Assembly (NCBI RefSeq): GCF_000275865.1
Contig: NZ_CM001555.1
Location: 1,395,730 to 1,452,998 of the forward strand
DNA from: Methanofollis liminatans DSM 4140
GTDB taxonomy: Archaea; Halobacteriota; Methanomicrobia; Methanomicrobiales; Methanofollaceae
Direction: 5' to 3'
DNA: 57,269 nt
The translations under genes were made by a program, and so were the position numbers. The notes beneath the pieces were generated by a model. The model saw nothing but the letters and a program-made list of their open reading frames with translations, did not search any database and was not told the DNA's origin. Shown here one piece after another: positions 1 through 7,659 of this stretch (position 1 is the stretch's first letter; each line of letters starts with the position of its first letter).

Positions 1-690
1 CCCCGGTACCGGCGTACCCTGATATCCCGTACGCTCACACAACGCCCACCCCGCGCCAGGGGTTCTTACCCCCGGACCCCCGCGCGAGGATTGCCCCTGA
101 CATGAGGGAACGGAAGGGGCGGAGCATCTGTCGATGAAAAATAATGGATGGACGTGCGGCGTGGTTTGCCCGTCCCTGCCCCTATCTCAGTTTTGCGGGG
201 CAACAGGCCCCCCGGGAGAGGCTGCTCGATTTTCCAGAACCCGCACGTTCTCGATGTGAAGAGACGATAGAACGAATAGCAAAGGTCGCCTCTGCCCGGG
301 GGTTGCACCCCCGGACCCCCGCACACGATTGCCCTGGACATGAGGGAGCGGGAGAGCGGAGCATCTCTCGATGAAAAATGATGGGTGGTCAGATGGCGGG
401 GGCTGACCGTCCCCACCCCTATCGCATCCGCGCGCGGACCGGGGGCAGCAGGCCCCCTGGCAGGGGCAGAACCAGATTTCCCGTACACGCACACAACGCC
501 TGCCCCGCGCCAGGGGTTCTTACCCCCGGACCCCCGCGCGAGGATTGCCCCGAATGTGCGGGGTAAGGACCAGGCAGCGCATCCGTCGATGAAAAATAAT
601 GGATGGACGTGCCGGCGCGGTTTGCCCGTCCCCGCCCCAATCGCAGGTCTATGGGGCCAGCAGGCCCCCGGCAGAGATAGACCTCCTGAG
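1..690. repeat. Tandem block of a dispersed GC-rich repeat (three units)
   Basis: Three imperfect units of roughly 220-240 bp follow one another. Each has a core of about 33 bp reading CATCTGTCGATGAAAAATAA followed by TGGATGGACGTG; the cores lie at 125-157, 362-395 and 580-613. Between the cores are GC-rich hairpins such as GGGGGTTGCACCCCC, a conserved ACCCCCGGACCCCCGC segment and a GGGGCAGCAGGCCCC-type stem. Two unit flavours alternate: one has CCCGTACACGCACACAACGCC, the other CTGCTCGATTTTCCAGAAC followed by an AT-richer stretch. The same units recur at 46773-47300 and begin again at the right edge. Nothing here resembles a protein on either strand despite open frames. The family is not recognised. 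Confidence 0.85.
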
Positions 691-706
691 GACTCTATAG
701 ATCCAT

Positions 707-1996
707 TTACTCCTGTTTTATCGCCGAAATATACGCGATCCCGATCTTTGCCCTGCGGATCCGCGTCGTATCCAGGAGGTGGCGCATATCCACGAACTCC
801 CCCTCTGCAAGACACCGCTCGATCCCCCTCACGAGGTCGGTCTCCGCGTCCCACGGGACGCCCCTGAAGACGACGCCGTGGTTGTGGAGGGAGAGGCCGG
901 ACGGTCCCGCGTGCCCGGCGTCGATGGCGTCGAGCGCCGCAGGATCGTAGCCCGAGAGGTCGGCCGAGAGGTCGATGCCGATGCCGAAGGTGACGATGCT
1001 GTATCCGTCGTACTTCATCTCGGTGCAGACGTCCATCCAGTCGTCGTAGTTCTCCGGGTCCAGGATCGAACCGCCGTTTGCGGGTGCGTCCCGTGCGATC
1101 GGCGACCGCTTGATCCCGGTGCTCTGGACGCCGGCAACCACGCCCCAGATCGCCGTCGCCAGAACGCCGCGGCACTCCTTCCTCCTCTCCTTCGCCAGGG
1201 CGAAGATGGCGCGGTACAGGGCGTCGAGGGCGATCCCCTCCTCGCCGGCCGCCTCCACGACGGCGACCTCGTTGAACGACCCTTCCAGCGAGAGGTTGAA
1301 CGCCGTATAGGCCCTGACCGCCCCGGTGTCTCCGGCCGGCACGAAAAAGTCGGGCGTATCGTGGCCGTCGGTCGGGAGCCAGATCATCGAGCCGTGCAGG
1401 GTCATCATCTCGCCGAGATAGGGCATCGTGTCTTCGACCCCGCTCCCGAGGGCGCCGAGGCCGAGCGAATACGTGATCCCGGAGAGGCGCTCGGCGCTGA
1501 GGTCCTCCTCCCTGATGCGGGCGTGGAGGAGGGTGGCGAGGCTCCCCTTCACCCGCAGGGAGGCGGGGGCGCGGGACGCAGGCTCGAACGCGAAGCGCGC
1601 CCCTTCCCGCTCGACCGTCGGATTTTTGAGGTCGGCGATCAGGGAGAGGGAACCCTCGCGCTTCTGCACCTCCCTCAGGGCGTCATCCCGGGACGAAAAG
1701 ATCGGGAGGACCCGGTCGAACCCGGCCATCGAGAGCACGTTTTGCGGGTACTCTCCCACGTTGCAGAGGGCGATCCCGCCGTTTCTCGCCTTCACCTTCT
1801 TATGGAGCGCCAGCAGGATCCTGATCCCGGCGCTGCTCATATAGGTGAGCCCGTCCAGATCGAAGACGACCGACCGGTCGTCGTCCCGCAGGCTCCGCTC
1901 GATCTCGGGCGCCGCCTGCGTCGCCGCGTAGCCGTCGAGCCGCCCTTTCAACCCGATGACGAGGACGCCATCAATTCGTTCTGTCGTAATCTCCAT
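707..1996 (-). CDS. STAS domain protein with unknown C-terminal effector domain
   Basis: This 429-residue protein starts with a STAS domain (about residues 1-105), the fold of SpoIIAA/RsbV anti-sigma antagonists. The phosphoacceptor loop reads LTYMSSAGIRILL, with a serine pair where the kinase would act. Residues 110-429 form a second part that I do not recognise; it has aromatic and acidic conserved-looking stretches such as GVEDTMPYLGEMM and TFGIGIDLSADL. The gene is last in the minus-strand series with the RsbW-like kinase just upstream (15-16 bp gap to that gene's stop). ATG at 1996 is preceded by GAGGTAA. By analogy with partner-switching systems, the kinase would phosphorylate the STAS part and thereby control the attached C-terminal domain, which is the likely output. 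That last point is inference. Confidence 0.8.
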   Translation of the reverse strand: MEITTERIDGVLVIGLKGRLDGYAATQAAPEIERSLRDDDRSVVFDLDGLTYMSSAGIRILLALHKKVKARNGGIALCNVGEYPQNVLSMAGFDRVLPIFSSRDDALREVQKREGSLSLIADLKNPTVEREGARFAFEPASRAPASLRVKGSLATLLHARIREEDLSAERLSGITYSLGLGALGSGVEDTMPYLGEMMTLHGSMIWLPTDGHDTPDFFVPAGDTGAVRAYTAFNLSLEGSFNEVAVVEAAGEEGIALDALYRAIFALAKERRKECRGVLATAIWGVVAGVQSTGIKRSPIARDAPANGGSILDPENYDDWMDVCTEMKYDGYSIVTFGIGIDLSADLSGYDPAALDAIDAGHAGPSGLSLHNHGVVFRGVPWDAETDLVRGIERCLAEGEFVDMRHLLDTTRIRRAKIGIAYISAIKQE

Positions 1997-2011
1997 CTCT
2001 ATTACCTCAGT

Positions 2012-2413
2012 TCAGAGAATTTTTCCAAGGACCAGGATGTTCCGTCCGTCTCTGCGCTCGTAACGCAGTTCGTCGGTCATCTCCCTGATTAGGTGGATGC
2101 CGAGGCCGCCGATGGGCCGTTCATCGGCGTCCCCCTCAAGGTCGGGTTCCGCTGCCTCTGTGGGATCGAAGGGCACCCCCTCGTCCTCGATCTGCACCCT
2201 GACCATCCCCCCCTCGACCAGGCAGGAGATCCAGATCCGGCCGTTTGAAGAGGGGTAGCCGTACAGGATGATGTTGGTCACCGCCTCGTCCACCGAGAGT
2301 TCAAGCGCCCGGACGGCTCCCTCCGGCACACCGAGGCGTTCGAGGGCCCCGGTCACCGAGGCAAGCGCACCCGGCAGGGACGAGATGACCGCATCGAAGG
2401 AGATCTCTTCCAT
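2012..2413 (-). CDS. RsbW-like anti-sigma-type serine kinase (HATPase_c_2)
   Basis: A 133-residue GHKL ATPase of the RsbW/SpoIIAB class. Visible boxes are the N box ELSVDEAVTNIILYGY, the G1 box IEDEGVPFDP and the G2 box GGLGIHLI. In bacteria such proteins bind a sigma factor and phosphorylate a STAS antagonist on serine. Archaea have no sigma factors, so its partner must be something else, most simply one of the two STAS proteins encoded on either side. I chose ATG at 2413 because AAGGAG lies seven bases before it; a GTG at 2419 overlaps the stop of the phosphatase gene by four bases and is the alternative. The two genes are almost certainly translated from one message. Confidence 0.85.
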   Translation of the reverse strand: MEEISFDAVISSLPGALASVTGALERLGVPEGAVRALELSVDEAVTNIILYGYPSSNGRIWISCLVEGGMVRVQIEDEGVPFDPTEAAEPDLEGDADERPIGGLGIHLIREMTDELRYERRDGRNILVLGKIL

Positions 2414-2415
2414 CG

Positions 2416-3777
2416 TCACACTCCTTTGAGCACCATCAGGGTGATATCGTCGAACTGGGGCTCTTCTCCCGCGTGCTCGCGGATCCCGTCCCTTATCTCC
2501 CTGATGATCTCCTGCGACGGGCGGCCGCGCACCCTCAGGATCGTCTCCATCAACTTCGCCTCACTGAACTCTTCGTCTTTGCTGTTGATCGCCTCGGTCA
2601 CGCCGTCGGTGTACAGGACGAGCAGGTCGCCCGGCAGGATGGTGACCTGCGCCTCCCCGTACGCCTGGTCGCTGGCGGCGCCGAGCGCCACGCCCGTCGG
2701 CATCAGGCGGACAAAATCGTTCGATCCCGCCCGAAGGAGGAGGGGCGGGTTGTGACCGGCATTCGCGTAGGTGAGCGTCCGGTTCTTTTCACTGAGCACC
2801 CCATAGAAGAGGGTGACGAACATCCCCGAATCCGACTGCTCCTCGATCATCGTGTTCGCATCGGCAAGGGCGAGCGAGACCTCGGGGTGCCAGCTTGCCA
2901 TCGCCCTGATGATCGTCCGGGAGAGCGCCATGTACAGGGCCGCAGAGACGCTCTTGCCCGAGACATCCGCGATGACAAGCCCGGTATGGTCAGGCCTCAG
3001 GCGGATCGCATCGTAGAAATCGCCGCCGACCTCCCGTGCCGGACAGCTGACGGCGAAGAGGTCGAACCCCTTCAGCGGGGGGATGGACTTCGGCAGGAAT
3101 GTCTGCTGGATATCTGCTGCAATCTGGAGTTCGGCCTTTTTCCGCTGGAGTTCGTCGTGGTAAGAGTCGCGTTCGGCCTTTGTCCGTCTTTCGGCAAGGA
3201 GGTTGGCGATCAGCTGCGCAAAGATGAACATCCCGGCGGCGTTGGCAAGGATCATCGGCAGGGCCACCTGGTTCACGAGGGAGAGGGCCTGGTCGAAGGG
3301 CTGCGCCAGGAGGAGGACGATCCCCATGTGCAGCACCTCCATGCCGGCGGCAAACCCGACGGCGGTTTTGACGGCGACCGGGCGCCCCCGGTGGGCGTAA
3401 TAGATCGCCCCGCCGAGAAGGCCGGCAAGGACCGTCGAGAGCGAGCAGGAAGCGGCGGTGAAACCACCCATTCCCATCCTGAAAGCGCCGCCGATGAGCC
3501 CGGCGCCGAGACCGACCACAGGCCCGCAGAAGATCCCGGCGACCATCGGGCCGAGGTCACGCACATTGATCGGTGCGCCGAGCACTTCGACGCCGCTCAG
3601 GGTCCCGTATATCGAGAGGATACCGAAAAACAGGATCAGGTACACCCGGTTCCTGATCGAAAGCCGGCGTTCAAGTACTTCGGTGAAGATCCCGGTCCTG
3701 GTGATGAAATAGGCTGCGACGATGATGACGCAGATCATCTGCAGGAGAACGAGCAGATCCTGTATTTCGGCGTTCAT
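2416..3777 (-). CDS. Membrane-anchored SpoIIE-type PP2C phosphatase with LytS-like 5TM sensor
   Basis: The 453-residue protein has about six hydrophobic segments in residues 1-195, including a glycine-rich stretch (GPMVAGIFCGPVVGLGAGLI) typical of the 5TM-5TMR_LYT sensor domain. A short coiled linker follows (about 195-225), then a SpoIIE/RsbU-type PP2C phosphatase domain to the C terminus. Metal-binding acidic motifs are visible: VGGDFYDA, LVIADVSGKS, LYTDGVTEA and FDDITLMV. RsbU/SpoIIE enzymes dephosphorylate STAS antagonists, so this protein would convert an extracellular or membrane signal into dephosphorylation of the STAS protein encoded just upstream. Its ATG overlaps that gene's stop codon (ATGA), indicating coupling. 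The ligand of the sensor cannot be read from the sequence. Confidence 0.9.
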   Translation of the reverse strand: MNAEIQDLLVLLQMICVIIVAAYFITRTGIFTEVLERRLSIRNRVYLILFFGILSIYGTLSGVEVLGAPINVRDLGPMVAGIFCGPVVGLGAGLIGGAFRMGMGGFTAASCSLSTVLAGLLGGAIYYAHRGRPVAVKTAVGFAAGMEVLHMGIVLLLAQPFDQALSLVNQVALPMILANAAGMFIFAQLIANLLAERRTKAERDSYHDELQRKKAELQIAADIQQTFLPKSIPPLKGFDLFAVSCPAREVGGDFYDAIRLRPDHTGLVIADVSGKSVSAALYMALSRTIIRAMASWHPEVSLALADANTMIEEQSDSGMFVTLFYGVLSEKNRTLTYANAGHNPPLLLRAGSNDFVRLMPTGVALGAASDQAYGEAQVTILPGDLLVLYTDGVTEAINSKDEEFSEAKLMETILRVRGRPSQEIIREIRDGIREHAGEEPQFDDITLMVLKGV

Positions 3778-4130
3778 CCTGTCTGTCCCTTTCTGCGAGC
3801 GGCCTCCTCGACAGTGTCATGGACGGAAAAGATCCTCAGAAAACCTGATATTTCAAAGACTTCCCGCACAAACGGCTTCAGCGCGGCGATCGAGAGATCC
3901 CCGCCCACCTTTTTCAGGTTCTTCTTTGCCGCGAGGAGCACCCGGAGACCTGAACTGCTGATATACTCAAGCCCCCCCATGTCGACGATGATCGTGCGTT
4001 CGCCGCCTTCGATGAGCCCGGAAAGTTCCGTATCAAGGAGACCGGCCGAAGCGGCGTCGATCCTTCCTGTTACCGATACGACGGCACCATCCTCGCCCGT
4101 ATGCACTGATATGCCGATGGCATTCGTCAT
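3774..4130 (-). CDS. STAS domain anti-anti-sigma-factor-like protein
   Basis: A stand-alone STAS domain of 118 residues, comparable to RsbV/SpoIIAA. The likely phosphorylation loop reads LEYISSSGLRVLL. It precedes and overlaps (ATGA) the SpoIIE-type phosphatase gene, as expected for a kinase/phosphatase/antagonist set. The start at 4130 gives MTNAIGISVHTG, matching the usual length of the family; an ATG at 4157 in the same frame is possible, and neither has a strong Shine-Dalgarno sequence. Longer readings upstream run into the 3' part of the methyltransferase gene and look non-coding. Confidence 0.85.
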   Translation of the reverse strand: MTNAIGISVHTGEDGAVVSVTGRIDAASAGLLDTELSGLIEGGERTIIVDMGGLEYISSSGLRVLLAAKKNLKKVGGDLSIAALKPFVREVFEISGFLRIFSVHDTVEEAARRKGQTG

Positions 4131-4189
4131 TGGTATTCGCGTGTCATGTACGACCATAAGTAGATTGTTTTTCTGCGCACGGCGTATGC

Positions 4190-4813
4190 TCACCGAACCG
4201 CCGGCTGTTTCCGGAAGATCCCCTCGATCTCGGCGCGCAGGTGCGCCGTCCCCCTGACCCTGAGGGGCCACGTCCGGGTCAGGAGGCGCACCGGGGCGAG
4301 GGAGGGGAAGAGGTCGGCGACCTCTTCCTCGGTAAAATAGTGCGTGAGTATGCCGTCGCCCCGCCGGTACGAGGCGGGCTCCGTCTCCACCCCCTTACCA
4401 TAGCGCATGTCCGCGGTGGAAAAACCCCGGAAAAAAAGGCTTCCCCCCTCGCGGAGCACGCTGCTCAACGCCCCTGCCGCCAGCATCCGATCGCCTTCCT
4501 CCATGTGGCCCAGCACATGGAAGGCGCAAACGGCGTCGTAACTCCCGCCCCTGAACGGGAGGGCACGCACGTCGGCGACGAGCAGGTGGGCGGCGTCGCG
4601 GACCGATCTGCGGGCAAGGGCGATCGCCGCGGCAGAACAATCTATCCCGACAACACCGGCATTGTTTGCGGCGATCGCGGCGAGCGTCTTTCCATTGCCG
4701 CACCCGACTTCAAGAACGCGCCCGCACCCCGCAATCGCGGGAAGATCGTGGACCGCCCCGCCCCAGCGCTCTCCCCTGGCCAGGTAATCCTGCTCCCATT
4801 CTTCCCCGGCCAT
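4190..4813 (-). CDS. Class I SAM-dependent methyltransferase
   Basis: This 207-residue protein has the methyltransferase type 11 fold: motif I VLEVGCGNGKTLAAIA near residue 35, an acidic end of strand beta2 in VVGIDCSAAAI, and VADVRALPF followed by SYDAVCAFHVLGHM. It should transfer a methyl group from S-adenosylmethionine to an unknown small molecule or protein. It lies 12 bp after the FKBP gene and about 60 bp before the STAS gene on the same strand, so it may be cotranscribed with either. The substrate cannot be predicted. Confidence 0.85.
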   Translation of the reverse strand: MAGEEWEQDYLARGERWGGAVHDLPAIAGCGRVLEVGCGNGKTLAAIAANNAGVVGIDCSAAAIALARRSVRDAAHLLVADVRALPFRGGSYDAVCAFHVLGHMEEGDRMLAAGALSSVLREGGSLFFRGFSTADMRYGKGVETEPASYRRGDGILTHYFTEEEVADLFPSLAPVRLLTRTWPLRVRGTAHLRAEIEGIFRKQPAVR

Positions 4814-4825
4814 AAAAAAAAGAGG

Positions 4826-5323
4826 TTACTGGTGTTTCTCGATCGAGAGCAGTTTGATCGTAAACTTCAGATCCTGCCCGGCGAGAGGCGAGTTTGCGTC
4901 CAGGGTGACGGTCGTCTCGTTCACCGCCACCACCCGAAACTGCGCCGAGTTCTGCAGGAAGATCTGCCCGACCGCCGTATCGGCCGGCAGGTCGGTGCGG
5001 TTGATGTAAAAGACCAGGTCGTCCCGGTGCTGTCCATATGCCTCGTCGACCGGGATGGTCACCTCTTTCGTCTCGTCCACGGCCATGCCGATGACCGCAT
5101 CGTTAAACCCGGGGATCACCCGGCCCCCGCCGATCATGAAGGTGAGAGGGGCCCTGCCGACCGAGGTGTCGAAGACCGTCCCGTTCAGGTACATTCCGGT
5201 ATATTCAACCGTGACATTGTCCCCGGGCGCCGCCGTCTGCCGCTCGGGGGTTCCCGTGCACCCCGCGGCAAGGATCAGTGCCACCAGTATGGCGCATCCC
5301 GCCAGTACGATCCTGGATCTCAT
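4826..5323 (-). CDS. FKBP-type peptidyl-prolyl isomerase lipoprotein
   Basis: Residues 1-22 form a lipoprotein signal peptide ending in the lipobox LAAGC, so the mature protein is probably lipid-anchored on the outer face of the membrane. The rest is an archaeal FKBP domain: VEYTGMYLNGTVFDTS, VIPGFNDAVIGM and an inserted flap (EAYGQHRDDLVFYINRTDLP) typical of the SlyD-like archaeal FKBPs. It should catalyse cis-trans isomerisation of prolyl bonds and may act as a chaperone for exported proteins. ATG at 5323 gives a standard signal peptide; a GTG at 5329 is the alternative start. Confidence 0.9.
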   Translation of the reverse strand: MRSRIVLAGCAILVALILAAGCTGTPERQTAAPGDNVTVEYTGMYLNGTVFDTSVGRAPLTFMIGGGRVIPGFNDAVIGMAVDETKEVTIPVDEAYGQHRDDLVFYINRTDLPADTAVGQIFLQNSAQFRVVAVNETTVTLDANSPLAGQDLKFTIKLLSIEKHQ

Positions 5324-5389
5324 CTCCACCTGTTTGGGACTGAGGGGGATAAAAGAGTTGGTGGTTGTCAGGGCCGCGGGCGTACCGGC

Positions 5390-6790
5390 CTATCCCTCCT
5401 CCCGCCGCACCCGGCCCCGTGCCAGGGAGAAGTAGATGCCGGCAACACAGAGGGCGGCAAAGAGTGCGAATGCGATCTGTACGCTTGATAGAAGTTGTGC
5501 GTGATACGCCGGGGTGATCTGGACGCGTCCGATGATCACCGAGAAGATCATCATGGCGATCCCGAGAGAGAGCATCATCCCGACCTGGCGGGTGGTTCCA
5601 AGGGTGGCCGATGCAACGCCGAGGAAATGCCGGTCCACCGAACTCATGATCGCGTTGGTGTTCGGCGAGGAGAAGAGGGCAAAACCAAGGCCGAGAACGG
5701 CGAGCGCCCCCACGATAAAGACCAGCGGGGTCTCCTCGGTGAGAAGGGCGAGCATGACAAGGCCGATCACCGTCACGCCCATCCCGGCCGAAGCGACGAT
5801 GCCCGGCTCGATCCGGTCTGAGATCCGCCCGGCCGCCGGCGAGAGCACTGCCTGGACAAAGGGCTGGGCGACCAGGATGAGCCCGGCGGTCTGGGGGTCC
5901 AGCCCCTTGTTGTACTGGAGATAGAGCGAGAGGAGGAAACTGACCGCGAAGGTGGCGCTGTAATTGATGAGGGCGGCGAGGTTCGAGAAGGCGAAGACAT
6001 GGTTCTCCAGGAAAAGCCTCACCCGCAGGACCGGGCTCTCCACGCGCATCTCCCGGCGGATGAAGAGGGCGAGCATGAAGATGCCGAAGAGGATATAGGC
6101 CCATCCAGCCGCCTGCGGGAGGACCGAGAGGCCGTACATCAGGGAGAGGAGCATCAGGCCGTAGACGATCGATCCGGTGAGGTCGAAGTGATCAGGGTGG
6201 GTCTCGGTCCACTCGTCCCTGTTCTTGAGGAGCAGAAGGATGACGATGGCGCCGAGCGGGATCACCGAGAGAAAAATGCTCCGCCAGCCGAAGGCATGGG
6301 TCAGCACCCCGCCCAGCACCGGCCCCATGGCGAGGCCGATATAGACCGATGCGACATTGATCCCGAGCACCCGGCCGCGTTCGCCCGGCGGGTACACGGC
6401 CGTGAGGGCGGCGACCGCCGTCGAGAAGATCATGGCGCTCCCGATCCCCTGGACCAGGCGGAAAGCGATGAGCATGGAGGTGGAATCGGAGAGGGCGCAG
6501 AGCAGCGTCGCTATCGTGAAGATGACAAAGCCGGGGAAGAAGATCCGCCGCATGCCATGGATGTCGGCAAGCCTGCCCATCGGTATCATGAACATCGCCG
6601 AGGCGAGGATGAAGGAGGTCGGGATCCAGCCGAGAAGAACGGCATCTGCCCCGAACTCTGACCCGATAGCAGGAAGAGCGATGTTGATGGACGAACTCAT
6701 AAAGGGGGTGAGGAACGAGGCGAGTGTTGCGATCACCAGGATGCATCGCCGGTCGATAGAGGTGCTTCGGGAACTGAGTGGGACGCTCAT
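5390..6790 (-). CDS. MFS transporter, DHA2-like drug/H+ antiporter
   Basis: A 466-residue polytopic membrane protein with about 14 hydrophobic segments, as in the DHA2 family. Signature motifs include the loop MGRLADIHGMRRIFF between helices 2 and 3 (motif A type) and RLVQGIGSAMIFSTA. The family exports lipophilic compounds in exchange for protons. It ends 61 bp before the FKBP gene and follows the SagB-like gene by about 33 bp, all on the minus strand. The substrate is unknown; a link to the neighbouring oxidoreductase is possible but unsupported. Confidence 0.9.
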   Translation of the reverse strand: MSVPLSSRSTSIDRRCILVIATLASFLTPFMSSSINIALPAIGSEFGADAVLLGWIPTSFILASAMFMIPMGRLADIHGMRRIFFPGFVIFTIATLLCALSDSTSMLIAFRLVQGIGSAMIFSTAVAALTAVYPPGERGRVLGINVASVYIGLAMGPVLGGVLTHAFGWRSIFLSVIPLGAIVILLLLKNRDEWTETHPDHFDLTGSIVYGLMLLSLMYGLSVLPQAAGWAYILFGIFMLALFIRREMRVESPVLRVRLFLENHVFAFSNLAALINYSATFAVSFLLSLYLQYNKGLDPQTAGLILVAQPFVQAVLSPAAGRISDRIEPGIVASAGMGVTVIGLVMLALLTEETPLVFIVGALAVLGLGFALFSSPNTNAIMSSVDRHFLGVASATLGTTRQVGMMLSLGIAMMIFSVIIGRVQITPAYHAQLLSSVQIAFALFAALCVAGIYFSLARGRVRREEG

Positions 6791-6823
6791 ATATGGTCTG
6801 AGCAGATTTGAGCGGGAGAATAT

Positions 6824-7564
6824 TTAGCCCTCTGCACGGGCCCGCATCCCCACCGCCGCAGCGTAGATGACGAAGATATCCCTGCCGTCCAGGCCCAGGA
6901 GGGCGTTGAGGGCGTCGTCGTCGAAGGCCCCGATCGCACAGACGCCGCAATCGACCGCTTCGGCGGCGAGGTAGAGGTTCTGGCAGGCGTGACCGGCGTC
7001 GATGAAGATATAGCGGTAGCCGCGCTCGCCGTAGCGCCAGGTCATCCGGTAGCGATCGGCCGCCCAGATGAAGAAGGCGGCTGAGTCGGTGACCATCGGC
7101 TGGTTCAGGCAGGCGTCCCTGATCCGCCCGGCCACATTCGCGTGGGCCTGGAGCCGGAAGAGGCGATTGGACAGGGCCGCATAATGGTACAGGCCGGGCT
7201 CGACGCCATCGACCCGGTTCACGAGGAGATAGGTCTCAAGGGCGTGGCGGGCGCCGGCCGACGGCACCGACCTGATCGTCCAGTCGTTGCCCACGACCGA
7301 CTGCACGCCCTGCGAGCACCAGAGCAGATAGGAGAGCGTGGCGAGCGGCATCTTTGTGGTGGCATAGGTCCGCACACTCCGCCGCCGTGCGATCGCATCG
7401 GTGAGGTCGATTGCTCCGGGGCAGGCCTCGCCCGGGAGCGGGAGCGGAAGGCCCGCGCCGCTGTCTTCTCTCTCCAGCGGGGGCTGTGCTTTGCCGAGGT
7501 ACTGGTCAGAGGGGCCGAGGTACGGGAACCTCGTCTTCTCGATGAAATCCTGTCCTGTTCCCAT
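6824..7564 (-). CDS. SagB/ThcOx-type nitroreductase-family dehydrogenase
   Basis: The 246-residue protein has the FMN-binding nitroreductase fold in its SagB-type form: IARRRSVRTYATTKMPLATLSYLLWCSQG near residues 57-85 and a C-terminal AGHACQNLYLAAEAVDCGVCAIGAFDDDAL. In peptide-natural-product loci such enzymes oxidise azolines to azoles; lone archaeal homologues have no known substrate. No cyclodehydratase or precursor peptide is visible nearby. Translation should be strong: the ATG at 7564 is preceded by GGAGGTGAT, a nearly full anti-Shine-Dalgarno match. It is divergent from the flavoprotein gene at 7660. Confidence 0.85.
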   Translation of the reverse strand: MGTGQDFIEKTRFPYLGPSDQYLGKAQPPLEREDSGAGLPLPLPGEACPGAIDLTDAIARRRSVRTYATTKMPLATLSYLLWCSQGVQSVVGNDWTIRSVPSAGARHALETYLLVNRVDGVEPGLYHYAALSNRLFRLQAHANVAGRIRDACLNQPMVTDSAAFFIWAADRYRMTWRYGERGYRYIFIDAGHACQNLYLAAEAVDCGVCAIGAFDDDALNALLGLDGRDIFVIYAAAVGMRARAEG

Positions 7565-7659
7565 GGATCACCTCCTGCCATATCACCGGCATTAAAGATT
7601 GTGCGTACCCCTGAAGAAGACTCATCTGCCGCGGGGTCAAGAGATAGAGGAAGACAACC

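Noticed and set aside
66-1175. Long minus-strand frame across the repeat block and into the STAS gene
   Set aside because: It is arginine/proline/glycine-rich low-complexity sequence, a product of the high GC content, and overlaps a real gene in another frame.
2473-4257. 594-codon plus-strand frame opposite the partner-switching genes
   Set aside because: Antisense shadow in high-GC DNA; the minus-strand proteins have clear domains and this one has none. The same applies to the long antisense frames at 779-2092, 35898-38021, 42625-43572 and 55789-57204.
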